Part shown: positions 26,736-36,056 of the stretch, piece by piece
How the letters are laid out: each line of letters opens with the position of its first letter
Numbering within the stretch: position 1 is the first letter of the stretch
DNA from: Planctomycetota bacterium
GTDB lineage: Bacteria > Planctomycetota > Phycisphaerae > Phycisphaerales > UBA5793
DNA: 64,000 nt
Reading direction: 5' to 3'
Assembly: GCA_963205185.1 (NCBI GenBank)
Contig: CAUJHZ010000061.1
Location: forward strand, 62,001-126,000
Position numbers and translations under genes: made by a program
The notes under the pieces: model-generated
Database searches by the model: none
The model's input: only the letters and a program-made list of their open reading frames with translations
Told to the model about the DNA's origin: nothing

Positions 26736-29700
26736 TCACTTCTTCGGCTTGAAGAGGTCGTCGATGACGTTGTCGATCAGGTTGCCGCCGATGTTTTTGA
26801 AGAACTCGTCGGCGACGCGCTTGGCGCCTTTGGGATCGGGCTTGATCTCCGGCTTGTCGATCGGGCCGCGCACCACGAGGTAGAACGGCACGTTGAGCGG
26901 AATGTCCGTCAGGAACGCCGGGGCGATCTTCGTCATGTCCGCGAACACGCTCTTCCAGCCGATGAGCGGCACCGACGCGAGCAGGTCGAGTTTGCGGTTG
27001 ACCAGGTCTACCTTGCCGCTGGTCGTAATCTCGAACGCCTGCGACTGCATGATGAACTGGTCATACTGCAGCACGCCTTTGCTGATGCGCCCCGTGATGG
27101 GCGGGATGGTCGTTTCGACGCGGTCAGGCTCGCTCTGGTCGGTCTTGGGTTTCAACTGTCCGAGAAACTCGCCGAGAATCCCCTTGGTGGGCACGTACAG
27201 CTGCCCGAGATCGAGCGTGAACTGCCCGTCGAGTTTGGACACATCGCCATCGAGCGGCAGCACGAGCCGCGGCGCATTGAATGCGATCGGCCCGGCCTTC
27301 TTGCGCACGTCGTAGAGCAGCGGGTTGACGTTGGTCAGCAGCGTCGAAGACATCTCCGGCGTCACTTCGAGCGACGCCGACACCGGGTTGGCCGCCTCGA
27401 TGACCAGCGTGTTGTCGCGGAGATCGGCTTTTGGAATCGCCAGCGTCCCATTTGGCGTGGTGAACGATGCGGCCAGCGTGCCGCCGCCGGCGTGCGCATC
27501 GGCAAGATCGAGGTGCAGATCCATCGCCGGGCCCAGCGCCGCCACGAGTTTGCCATCCATGCGCGCCAGGGCATCGATGATGGCGACAGGCGCGCCTTTC
27601 ATTTCGCCGCGCAGGCCGTAGCGCCGATCTTCCGCCGCCGAAGAAGCGGCACGCACTGAACTGGTCAACTCGATGCCGCCGGCGGGCGCGGTGCCCATCT
27701 GCGAGGCGCTGCGCAGCTGCGCGATGATGCCCTCGGCCAGGTTCGTGCCGCCGATGGTCAGCAGCGTATCCGTCAACGACAGGTCCGTCGTGCCCTGCCG
27801 CAGCGCCAGGCGCGGCACGCGCACGTCGGCGTCGATGGCCAACTGGCTGGGGTCGTACGCGCCGCCGCTCAGCGCCGCCAGCGGCAGTGAGACGCTGCGG
27901 ACCGTCGCGCTGAAGTCAGAATCCTCCAGCGCCGTCCACGTCGCCGGCGATTCGCCGCCGCCGTCCGCCCATTCATTGAGCAGCGACGTCAGTCGCGCGC
28001 GGTCGAGGTGCGCCGTCACGGTGCCGGGCGTGTTGACGATCAGCCGATCTTCCGTGATGCGCCCGGCGATGCTCGCCGAAGCCTGATCGAACTTCGCCGA
28101 CACGCGCAGGTCGTCGGTCAACTCACCCTGTTCGTTGAGAACCGAGCCCAGTTCGAGGTTTCCGCGCCGGCCCAGCCACGACGTGAGCAGACCGGTGTCG
28201 AGCGCCAGCGTGCGTTCGAGCCCCGTGACGTTGATGTCGCTGACCGTGACGCGGCCGCGCGATCGCGTCCAGTCACCGCCGATGGTGTAGCGCAGATCGG
28301 AGGAGATCCCCGCGATCGGATTCTGGCCGTCGCTGACCTGGCCGCTCAATGCGTACCGGCCCACGCCGTCGAGCCCTGCGGCCCAGTCGGCATTGAGCTT
28401 CGCATCGACGGCCGTGATCGTGCCGGGCACCTTGGCGATGCCGGTGAGGACCGCGCGCGGCGAAGTGGCATCGAGTTTGAGCGGCCACGCGTTGAACTCA
28501 GCCCCGGCGGGCGCGGGACTGGGGGTGCTCAGCGTGAAGGTCAGATCGGCCGGCTCGGCCAGCGCCGCCGCAGGCTCGGGACCGAGAAGCGCCGCCACCA
28601 GCGCCGGCGTGGCGCGCTGCGTGCCGCGCAGCTCAAACAGTGGCTGCTCATTCTGCACCGCGTAGGTCAACTGCACGTTCGTGCGCTCGCCGCGCACCGA
28701 TGCGTTCGCCGACAAGCCCGCCGCGTGCGCGAGCCCGTTGAGCGACACGCGCACCGGTCCGCCGAGCGTCTCGGTCACCACGTCCTGCTGCTCGCCCGCC
28801 CAGGCGTTGACGACCTCGAGCGGCACGGCCACGTCAGCGGTCTCAAATGCGACCGTCCGCGCCGCGGCGTCGAGCGCGTTGGTCACTTCGCTCTTGCCGT
28901 GGAGATTCAGCGCTGAGCCGTTCTGCTTGAGCGAAGCCTGGATGTCAGCAGCAATCGATTCACTCATGGATTCAGTGCGGAAGTCGATCGCAAGATGGTC
29001 GATGTCGTACTGCTTGGGTGGCGCCGCCGCCGCGCCCTCTGCAGCCGGCGGCGTGTAGATGCCGCGCGCGCCATCGAGCACCACCGAACCGCGCAGCGCG
29101 GCGGCTTTCCACGAGTCCGGACTCGACTCGGTGGGCAGCGAGAACTCAAGCGAATCGAGTCGAACCTGCGCCCGGCCGCCTTCGAGCAACTGAATCTCCG
29201 GCGCCGACTCGGCCAGCAGCGCCGCCAGGCGATCGCGCAGAGCCGGACTCACGGTGAGAACCGCCTCGGCCGGCCGACTCTCGAGCAGTTCGACGTGCCC
29301 GTCGATGAGCCGCAGATCCGCCTTGGCGCTGCCCTGCGCTGACGCCGCAGTGAAGTTCAACCACGTGGCGCTCGCGTCGCTGGGCGGCGAACCAGCGGCG
29401 ACCTCCACGCGCAGCAGCATCGGGCCGGCCGCATCGACAATCCAACCATCGGCCCCGGCGAGCGAATCGATGAGCGACGTCGGCACGCTCTGCGTGCGCA
29501 GCAGCCCGCCGAGACCGAGCGTCTCGCCCGACCAGCGGCCGTCTTTCGTAAACGCGCGAAGCAGCGTCACCTGCCCCTGAATTGGCGCTGCGACCTGCTG
29601 GCCCGGCTCGGCCAGGTGCGAAACCACCTCAGCACCCGACATGAACGTGATTTCGCTCGTCGGGTCGTTGCTCGTGATGTGCACTGCAAGATTGCGAATG

Positions 29701-30887
29701 TCCGCAGCCGTCACATCCTCGCGCCCTGTATCAAACGACGCGGCGTCGATCGCGAGCGTCGCATCGATCTTCGCCGTCGAAAGATCCAGCGGTGCCTCGC
29801 CCGCGGGCAGTTGCACGCTCAGCGTCTGGATGTGCAGGTTCGCCGTGGCCTGCTGCGAAAGCGTCAGGCCCGAAAGCGCGTCGATGCCGACGAGCGCTTC
29901 GAGCGTCTTCTGTTCAGCGCTCAGGCGGGCGCTTCCGGTGGTGACGTTGAGCCGGCGCTGGGCATCGACCGTGGCGGCCAGTTCGGCCTGGGCGCGCGGG
30001 GCTTGGAACTTGAGCGTCGCCTCACCGCCGTTCATGCCGCCACTGGCGACGATGCTCACATTGGCTGACTCGCCCAGCGCAGCGCTGAGCCGGCCGCGCT
30101 CGCCGATCATCTGCTCGATGATGGGCACGGGGAGGTTCTCGCCCTTGAGATCGACGTTGATGCGCGCCTGGTCCACCTGCACCGAGCCGTCCGCCGCGGC
30201 GAAGTCGCTCATTGACGCATCGATCTGGAACGAACCCTCCGATGACCCCACCTCCGTCGCACCGCCGAGGTTGATGGTGACCGGCGAGCGGCCGTCAATG
30301 GCGAAGCGGCCGTGCACATCGCGCACCGCCATCGCCGGCTGCGCCGAACCCGGCAACGGCACGTACTTCACGTTCACCTGGTCGAGTTCGATCGCGGCCT
30401 TCACGCCCTCGGGGATGATGATGTCGCTGAGATCTTCAGCCTTGCCGGTCGGCGCCGGCTTGGAGTCGCGCCCCGGCTTGGGCCCGGGCGCCGAATCGCG
30501 CTTCGCCGGCGATTCGTAGACCGTCACATCACCCGAAAGCGCCACGGTGCCGAAATCGCGCGAGCCGCGCGCCCAGGACCAGAGCGAACCCTTGAACGAC
30601 GCCGAGACGTCGGCGATCTCGCGCCCCTGCGCATCGCGCACCTGCAGGCCGCGGATGGACTGACTGCCGCTCCACGTCAGGTCGAGGCCGTCGATCGAAA
30701 TCTGCGCCGCCGGTGAAGAGATCTTTGAGGCAATGAATGATCGACCCGCGCCAGTCCCCAGCAGCCACGGCAACTGCCACAGCGCGGCAAGAATGAGCAC
30801 GACGATTGCCGCAAAAGCAATCGCCAGCCATTTCTTCCATCGCCGCGGCTTTCGCGGCCCCTGCGTGTCTGCGCTGCCGGCCATCAT
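26736..30887 (-). CDS. Very large AsmA/TamB-like membrane-anchored protein
   Basis: 1383 aa (ATG 30884 is an alternative one codon later). A basic N-terminus is followed by one membrane helix (WLAIAFAAIVVLILAALWQLPWLLG). The remainder is a long periplasmic beta-rich body with the repeated xLxGxVxL style of AsmA-like and bridge-type lipid transport proteins. The C-terminal segment GKVDLVNRKLDLLASVPLIGW ... VPFYLVVRGPIDKPEIKPD is the AsmA-like C-terminal signature. Members span the periplasm and influence outer-membrane lipid transport. Apparently a single gene, separated by 186 bases from proS. Confidence 0.8.
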   Translation of the reverse strand: MMAGSADTQGPRKPRRWKKWLAIAFAAIVVLILAALWQLPWLLGTGAGRSFIASKISSPAAQISIDGLDLTWSGSQSIRGLQVRDAQGREIADVSASFKGSLWSWARGSRDFGTVALSGDVTVYESPAKRDSAPGPKPGRDSKPAPTGKAEDLSDIIIPEGVKAAIELDQVNVKYVPLPGSAQPAMAVRDVHGRFAIDGRSPVTINLGGATEVGSSEGSFQIDASMSDFAAADGSVQVDQARINVDLKGENLPVPIIEQMIGERGRLSAALGESANVSIVASGGMNGGEATLKFQAPRAQAELAATVDAQRRLNVTTGSARLSAEQKTLEALVGIDALSGLTLSQQATANLHIQTLSVQLPAGEAPLDLSTAKIDATLAIDAASFDTGREDVTAADIRNLAVHITSNDPTSEITFMSGAEVVSHLAEPGQQVAAPIQGQVTLLRAFTKDGRWSGETLGLGGLLRTQSVPTSLIDSLAGADGWIVDAAGPMLLRVEVAAGSPPSDASATWLNFTAASAQGSAKADLRLIDGHVELLESRPAEAVLTVSPALRDRLAALLAESAPEIQLLEGGRAQVRLDSLEFSLPTESSPDSWKAAALRGSVVLDGARGIYTPPAAEGAAAAPPKQYDIDHLAIDFRTESMSESIAADIQASLKQNGSALNLHGKSEVTNALDAAARTVAFETADVAVPLEVVNAWAGEQQDVVTETLGGPVRVSLNGLAHAAGLSANASVRGERTNVQLTYAVQNEQPLFELRGTQRATPALVAALLGPEPAAALAEPADLTFTLSTPSPAPAGAEFNAWPLKLDATSPRAVLTGIAKVPGTITAVDAKLNADWAAGLDGVGRYALSGQVSDGQNPIAGISSDLRYTIGGDWTRSRGRVTVSDINVTGLERTLALDTGLLTSWLGRRGNLELGSVLNEQGELTDDLRVSAKFDQASASIAGRITEDRLIVNTPGTVTAHLDRARLTSLLNEWADGGGESPATWTALEDSDFSATVRSVSLPLAALSGGAYDPSQLAIDADVRVPRLALRQGTTDLSLTDTLLTIGGTNLAEGIIAQLRSASQMGTAPAGGIELTSSVRAASSAAEDRRYGLRGEMKGAPVAIIDALARMDGKLVAALGPAMDLHLDLADAHAGGGTLAASFTTPNGTLAIPKADLRDNTLVIEAANPVSASLEVTPEMSSTLLTNVNPLLYDVRKKAGPIAFNAPRLVLPLDGDVSKLDGQFTLDLGQLYVPTKGILGEFLGQLKPKTDQSEPDRVETTIPPITGRISKGVLQYDQFIMQSQAFEITTSGKVDLVNRKLDLLASVPLIGWKSVFADMTKIAPAFLTDIPLNVPFYLVVRGPIDKPEIKPDPKGAKRVADEFFKNIGGNLIDNVIDDLFKPKK

Positions 30888-31073
30888 CAGTCACCCGTGC
30901 CTTAAGATCGGCTAATCCTAGCCCTCAGGGCGGCGATGTGAGAATCACTGCGGCGCGCGGCGTCGATCGCGTTTGCCTGAACAGACAGGCATCGCTCGGC
31001 GAATACTGCTCCCTCACAGGCGCGGCTCGTCTCGGCCTTCGGCCTCGTCACGTGCGATAGACTGCCTAACACA

Positions 31074-32834
31074 TTACGGCGCCGTGCAGCGCATCACGAC
31101 CTCGTCGATCTTCACGAGTTCGCCCCGGCCGAGTGAGCCGTCGCGCCGGACCATCTCCACGCAGCCCTGCGCCAGCGCCTTGTCGCCGATCGTCAGCCGC
31201 GTCGGGATGCCGATGAGGTCCGCATCCTTGAACTTCGGCCCCGGGCGCTCGTCGCGGTCATCCACGAGCACATCGAGCCCCGCCTCGGTCAGGTCGCGTT
31301 CGAGGCGGTCGGTCACCTCGCGCGCTTCGCCCTCGTACTTGATCGGCGTGATGATGACATCAAACGGCGCGATCGACGCCGGCCAGCGGATGCCGTTCTC
31401 ATCGTTGTTCATCTCGATGGCGGATGCGACGATGCGCCCGATGCCGATGCCGTAGCACCCCATGATGACCGATCGCTTCTGCTGCTTTTCATCCGACACG
31501 GCAAAGCCCATCGCATCCGAATACTTCGTGCCGAGTTTGAACACGTGACCGACTTCGATGCCCTTGCTGGCGCGGAGCACCCCGCCGTCGTTGAGCGGCG
31601 AAGGATCGCCTTCCATCGCGTTGCGGATGTCGGCGACGTGCACCTTGATCCCTTTGTCGAGTACCTCGCGCTTCCAGTTGAAGTGCTTGACGTGGTGGTC
31701 CATCTCGTCCGCGCCAGTCGCCCAGAAGCCTCCTTGTGCGGCATCCGGATCGGCAATCACCCAGCATTCGGTGCGGCCCGCCGCGCCAGCCGGCGAGACG
31801 TAACCGATGGCAAAGTCCGCCGCGCGCGCTTCGCCTTCGCTCCCTTCCGTCTGGAGCGTGAGCGATCGATCGATCTGCTCGCGCAACGCATCGCGCACCT
31901 TGCCTTCGTTCACGTCGTGATGGCCGCACACGACCGCCAGCACCCAGCCGCGCCGCTCGCCCGCCGACCACGGCCAGACGATCGTCTTGAGCATGCGCTG
32001 CGGCTTGACCTTGAGGAAATCCGACACGCCTTCGATGCCGGGCAGATTCGGCGTGTGCACCTTCGTCAGTTCGCCCGTCGGCGCCGCGCTCAGGTCGTGC
32101 GGGCGCTGCCCGATGCCGCATTTCTCTACGTTTGCGGCGTAGTTGCCCTTGTCGCTCTTGAGGATCGTGTCTTCGCCCACCGGCGAGTTGCACATGAACT
32201 CGTGACTCGCGCTGCCGCCGATCGGACCGCTCTCGGCTTCGACGATCGAGTAATCCAGCCCGCAGCGATCGAAGATGTTGCAGTACGCCTGGTACATCTT
32301 GTCGTACGTCTCGTTGAGCCCGCCCGGCCCCTCCAGCTCGACGTGGAACGAGTAGGCGTCCTTCATGAGGAACTCGCGGCAGCGCAGCACGCCGAAGCGC
32401 GGCCGAAACTCGTCGCGATACTTCGTCTGAATCTGGTAGAGGTTGAGCGGCAACTGGCGGTACGACGTCACGTACGCCATCATGAGTTCGGTGATGACTT
32501 CTTCGTGCGTCGGCCCCAGCGCGCTGGCCCGGCCGTGGCGATCGGTCAATTTGAAGAGGTTGTCGCCGTAGTCGATGTCGCGCTTGGTGTCGGCGTAAAA
32601 CTCCATGGGAATCAGGGCCGGCATGAGCAGTTCGCTCGCCCCGGCGGCATTCATCTCTTCGCGCACGATGTTCATCACGCGCTGTAGCACCCGCATGCCC
32701 AGCGGCAGGTAGTCGTAGAGCCCGGCGCCGACCTGGCGGATCAGCCCGGCCCGGAGCATCAACTGGTGCGACGGGACGACGGCATCCGCCGGCACCTGCC
32801 GCGACGTCGGAATGAGCGTTTGCGACCATTTCAT
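31074..32834 (-). CDS. proS: Prolyl-tRNA synthetase, bacterial type
   Basis: 586 aa, consistent with the bacterial type with an editing insertion. Class II motif 1 region is QVGAGLYDYLPLGMRVLQRV, motif 2 is RFGVLRCREFLMKDAYSFH and motif 3 is MGCYGIGIGRIVASAIE. The INS editing domain occupies about residues 230-385, and the anticodon-binding domain begins near APFDVIITPI (about 475). It charges tRNA-Pro. Divergent from the Ca/Na antiporter gene. Confidence 0.95.
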   Translation of the reverse strand: MKWSQTLIPTSRQVPADAVVPSHQLMLRAGLIRQVGAGLYDYLPLGMRVLQRVMNIVREEMNAAGASELLMPALIPMEFYADTKRDIDYGDNLFKLTDRHGRASALGPTHEEVITELMMAYVTSYRQLPLNLYQIQTKYRDEFRPRFGVLRCREFLMKDAYSFHVELEGPGGLNETYDKMYQAYCNIFDRCGLDYSIVEAESGPIGGSASHEFMCNSPVGEDTILKSDKGNYAANVEKCGIGQRPHDLSAAPTGELTKVHTPNLPGIEGVSDFLKVKPQRMLKTIVWPWSAGERRGWVLAVVCGHHDVNEGKVRDALREQIDRSLTLQTEGSEGEARAADFAIGYVSPAGAAGRTECWVIADPDAAQGGFWATGADEMDHHVKHFNWKREVLDKGIKVHVADIRNAMEGDPSPLNDGGVLRASKGIEVGHVFKLGTKYSDAMGFAVSDEKQQKRSVIMGCYGIGIGRIVASAIEMNNDENGIRWPASIAPFDVIITPIKYEGEAREVTDRLERDLTEAGLDVLVDDRDERPGPKFKDADLIGIPTRLTIGDKALAQGCVEMVRRDGSLGRGELVKIDEVVMRCTAP

Positions 32835-32947
32835 AGGCCACGATGGTAGGCGTTGGCTGTCGCAGGCGGACGCTGCCGGGACATGGCGGGACGCGCGGGC
32901 AATCTACCATTGCACCTGCCGCACGGAGCGGTTCGAGGAGAAAAGCA

Positions 32948-33907
32948 ATGCTTGCCGCATGGGGTTGGATCGGTCTGGGGCTGCTGCTCACCTTTGGCGG
33001 AGCCGAGGCGTTCGTCCGCGCCGCCGCGTCGATCGCCGCCCGGCTGGGCGTCCCGGCGCTGGTCATCGGCCTGACGGTCGTCGCGTGGGGCACGAGCGCG
33101 CCCGAACTGGTCGTCTCGACCTTTGCCTCCCTCAACGGCCAGGGCGGCATCGCGCTGGGCAACGTCGTCGGCTCGAACATCTTTAACATCGCCGCCATCG
33201 TCGGCCTCGCCGCGGTCGTCTATCCCATGCGCGTGCACGTGCAACTCATCCGCCTCGACATCCCGCTGATGATCGGCCTGTCAGTCCTTCTCGCGGCGCT
33301 GCTGCTTGACGCCGAAATCTCGCGCATCGATGCGGCCGTGTTCGTCACCGGGATGATCGCCTACACCGCCTTTTCCTTCCGCGCCGCGGCGAAGCAACCA
33401 CCGGCGGAGATCGAAGCCGAATTCGCGCAAGGCAACCCGCCCGTTCACCGCCACGTGCTGCTCGATCTCGCCCTGTTCGTCGGCGGCCTGGTGGCGCTCG
33501 TGCTCGGCTCGCGGGCGCTGGTCACTGGGGCCGTCGAGATCGCCCGCGCTATGCACATCAGCGAAACCATCATCGGCCTGACCATCGTCGCGGCCGGCAC
33601 GAGCCTGCCCGAACTGGCCACCTCCACCGTCGCCGCCGTGCGCAAGCAGCCCGACATCGCCATCGGCAACATCGTCGGCTCGAACATCTTCAACATCCTG
33701 GGAATCCTCGGCATCGCCGGGCTCATCGCGCCGATGCAGGCGCCCGATCTCTCGCGACTCGACCTGGGCGCGATGCTTGTGTTCGCCATCGCGCTGCTGC
33801 CGCTCGCGTGGACGGGCCTGGCGATCAAGCGCGCCGAAGGCGCCCTGCTGCTGCTGGGTTACGTTATCTACCTCTGGCTCATGTGGCCCAGCCCCGCGAG
33901 CGCGTGA
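32948..33907 (+). CDS. Calcium/sodium antiporter (CaCA family, YrbG-like)
   Basis: 319 aa from ATG 32948 with GAGGAG seven bases upstream. There are ten hydrophobic segments and two inverted alpha-repeats, VVAWGTSAPELVVST ... GNVVGSNIFNI and VAAGTSLPELATST ... GNIVGSNIFNI, which form the ion-binding sites. It exchanges calcium or another cation for sodium or protons across the inner membrane. It ends against the inverted repeat 33928-34073. Confidence 0.93.
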   Translation: MLAAWGWIGLGLLLTFGGAEAFVRAAASIAARLGVPALVIGLTVVAWGTSAPELVVSTFASLNGQGGIALGNVVGSNIFNIAAIVGLAAVVYPMRVHVQLIRLDIPLMIGLSVLLAALLLDAEISRIDAAVFVTGMIAYTAFSFRAAAKQPPAEIEAEFAQGNPPVHRHVLLDLALFVGGLVALVLGSRALVTGAVEIARAMHISETIIGLTIVAAGTSLPELATSTVAAVRKQPDIAIGNIVGSNIFNILGILGIAGLIAPMQAPDLSRLDLGAMLVFAIALLPLAWTGLAIKRAEGALLLLGYVIYLWLMWPSPASA

Positions 33908-33927
33908 GATTCAGACGATCCCACGAC

Positions 33928-34073
33928 GAGGCGCGGAGATCGCGGAGAGATCCAGTATGGCCGCGAAAAGGCAGAGAAGACTCAAGAGCGAAATCGCAGA
34001 TAGGACATTCAATTCCCTCTTGCGTCTCTTGTGCTTCTTTGCGGCCGAGGAATCTCTGCGCTCTCCGCGCCTC
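33928..34073. repeat. Long imperfect inverted repeat between convergent genes
   Basis: Left arm about 33928-33988 (starts GAGGCGCGGAGA) and right arm about 34015-34073 (complement starts GAGGCGCGGAGA) pair over most of 60 bases, including GGCCGC and CAAGAG segments. The purine-rich GCGGAGAG/GCAGAGA wording is typical of a class of intergenic inverted repeats widespread in environmental bacteria. It lies between the antiporter and ABC permease stops. Any open frames across it are by-products. Confidence 0.7.
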
Positions 34074-34114
34074 TGCGTGAGAAGTCGAGCGGATAAACGT
34101 ACCTGTCCCGTTTG

Positions 34115-35947
34115 TCAGTTCGTGCCGGCGAGGCGGCGGACCGTCATGTCGAACGTCCGGCCGTTGGGCCCGAGCATGGCGCGGTGGATGGCGTACACCA
34201 CCGCCGCGTATGCCGCCGTCGCGATCGCCGAGCCCACCACCAGCGCAATGCGGGCGCTGGACATGTCGTCGGCGATCGCATCGGTCATGCCCACTTCGGG
34301 ATAGACGATGCTCAAAATGGCCGATGCCGGCGAGAGTGATGAGAACACCGGCCCGATCACGCTCACGCCCTTGCCCGCCTGGTAGGTGCACAGGCTGAGC
34401 ATGCCCACGACCGCCACGATCACGCCGACGGCCGCGATCACCGAGCCGATTGTGCCGCGGCTCTTGAGACTCCAACTCAACCCCACCATCACGCAGAACG
34501 CGATGAACGGCACGAGCGTGAAGGGCAGCAGCAGCGCGCCCTCGGGCAGGATGAACGGCACCGAGCGCGTCATGGTGTTGGCCGTCACGCTCATCGTCAC
34601 GCCCCCGGCCGCGCCGATGCCGCCGACGAGCACGTAGAGCGCAAAGATGAGCAGCGTCGCGATGGGCACGGCCATCATCGGGACCATGAAACTCACGATG
34701 CCGCGCAACTTGCCGCTCACGTAGTACGCCGGCGTGATGGGCGTGGTGAGCAGAATGTCCAGCGTGCCGTCTTCGCGCTCGCGGCTGATGGCCGTGGCCG
34801 ACACGTTGATGGCCGTGAGCGTGATGATCGCCACCTCGGTTGAAATGATCGTCAGCGCCGCCTGGCGCAGGGAGATGAGGCTCATCTGCCCGAAGTGGTA
34901 GAGGCAGATGGCGCCGATGGCGATGATGAGACCGAGTCCGATGAAGCCGTAGCGGGCGATGATGGCGCCCATCGTATTGCGCTTGCCCGACGCTTCGCGC
35001 CAGGCGATGGGGTTCTGCCAGACATCGCGCGTGCCGGCGATGCGGGCCCGGCGGGCGCCGAAGCGCTGGAGGCGCTTGAAGATCGACGAGCCGCCCTGCC
35101 GCGCGCCGATGACGCGGAGGAAAATCGTGGACCACCCGATGAGCGCCAGGCTCAGCAGGCCGCACAGCCAGCAGTACGTCGCCACCGGCGAGCCGAACCA
35201 CGCGCGGTAGAGCCAGCCGCGCCCGATCAGGTCCGCCGCGGCATAGGGGTGATAGTTCTCGCTGTCGAGCAGCACGCGCTGCGCAAGGAACGGGTTGAGC
35301 GGCGTCACCCACGTCGTCTCGCCTGCAGAGCCGCGGAACGAGAAGTCCAGCGACCACGTGACGGCGATGTAGATCACCACGGTGATGTAGAAGAGGAAGA
35401 CGGCGCGCCGGCCCGCCTGCCGGCTCACGCTCATGGCGATGGCGATCGCGCCCACGAGGATCGCCGCCGCAGCGCCGATGGCGTAGGAGAGAAAGATCGA
35501 CCGCCCCGGCACACCGCCGAAGTATTGCGTCACCGCGAACAGCGGCAGGCTGCTCACGAGCATCGCCAGGATGAAGAACAGCCGGCCGAAGAGATTGCCC
35601 AGAACGATCTGCAGCGAGTTGAGCGGCGTGGTAAGGAGAATGTCCCACGTGCGCGGGTTGGCTTCCTGCGCGATCGCCCCGGCCATGAACACCGGCGCCA
35701 GCAGGCAGATCATGCCCAGTTGCAGATACGCCACGAACTGAAAAGCCGTCGCCCCCGCCGACGCCATCTCGCGCAGGTCTACACCCTGCTGGCCCAGCAG
35801 CGCCGCCAGCAGCGTGATGGTGATCGCCGCAAGGTAGCCCGAGCGAATGAGCAGGTGCCGCGTGCGCTTGGAGCCGTTGGATACCAGGCGCACGGCGATG
35901 GGGTTGGTGATGATGAGGCGCAGTAACCAGTTGAGCACGGCCGGCAT
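34115..35947 (-). CDS. ABC-2-type transporter permease with two homologous halves
   Basis: 610 aa from ATG 35947 (TTG 35956 also in frame). There are twelve or more hydrophobic segments in two similar halves. Each half has a marker AIAQEANPRTWDILLTTPL (about 93-111) or AISREREDGTLDILLTTPI (about 402-420), the amphipathic coupling region of ABC-2 permeases, here fused in tandem. An ATPase partner is not in the window. The substrate is unknown; ABC-2 exporters move lipids, polysaccharides or drugs. Confidence 0.85.
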   Translation of the reverse strand: MPAVLNWLLRLIITNPIAVRLVSNGSKRTRHLLIRSGYLAAITITLLAALLGQQGVDLREMASAGATAFQFVAYLQLGMICLLAPVFMAGAIAQEANPRTWDILLTTPLNSLQIVLGNLFGRLFFILAMLVSSLPLFAVTQYFGGVPGRSIFLSYAIGAAAAILVGAIAIAMSVSRQAGRRAVFLFYITVVIYIAVTWSLDFSFRGSAGETTWVTPLNPFLAQRVLLDSENYHPYAAADLIGRGWLYRAWFGSPVATYCWLCGLLSLALIGWSTIFLRVIGARQGGSSIFKRLQRFGARRARIAGTRDVWQNPIAWREASGKRNTMGAIIARYGFIGLGLIIAIGAICLYHFGQMSLISLRQAALTIISTEVAIITLTAINVSATAISREREDGTLDILLTTPITPAYYVSGKLRGIVSFMVPMMAVPIATLLIFALYVLVGGIGAAGGVTMSVTANTMTRSVPFILPEGALLLPFTLVPFIAFCVMVGLSWSLKSRGTIGSVIAAVGVIVAVVGMLSLCTYQAGKGVSVIGPVFSSLSPASAILSIVYPEVGMTDAIADDMSSARIALVVGSAIATAAYAAVVYAIHRAMLGPNGRTFDMTVRRLAGTN

Positions 35948-36001
35948 GGCGGTCAAGTGTAGCCGCGCTGCCGTGCCGCCCGCCTCTCACTCCGGTCATG
36001 C

Positions 36002-36029
36002 AAAAAGGCCCGGACGTGATGTCCGGGCC
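36002..36029 (-). terminator. Intrinsic terminator for the secreted-protein gene
   Basis: On the minus strand, GGCCCGGAC - five-base loop - GTCCGGGCC is followed directly by TTTTTG. Perfect 9-bp GC stem plus T-run, 28 bases after the stop at 36057. Confidence 0.9.
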
Positions 36030-36056
36030 CAGGGACGACCAGGTTTGCTCCAGAGG

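Noticed and set aside
33333-33353. ATG 33333-type short frames opposite the antiporter
   Set aside because: Shadow frames of a well-defined membrane protein.
34080-34140. Short coding frames across the inverted repeat between antiporter and permease
   Set aside because: Translations are the repetitive Arg/Glu-rich type produced by such intergenic repeats; no start sites.
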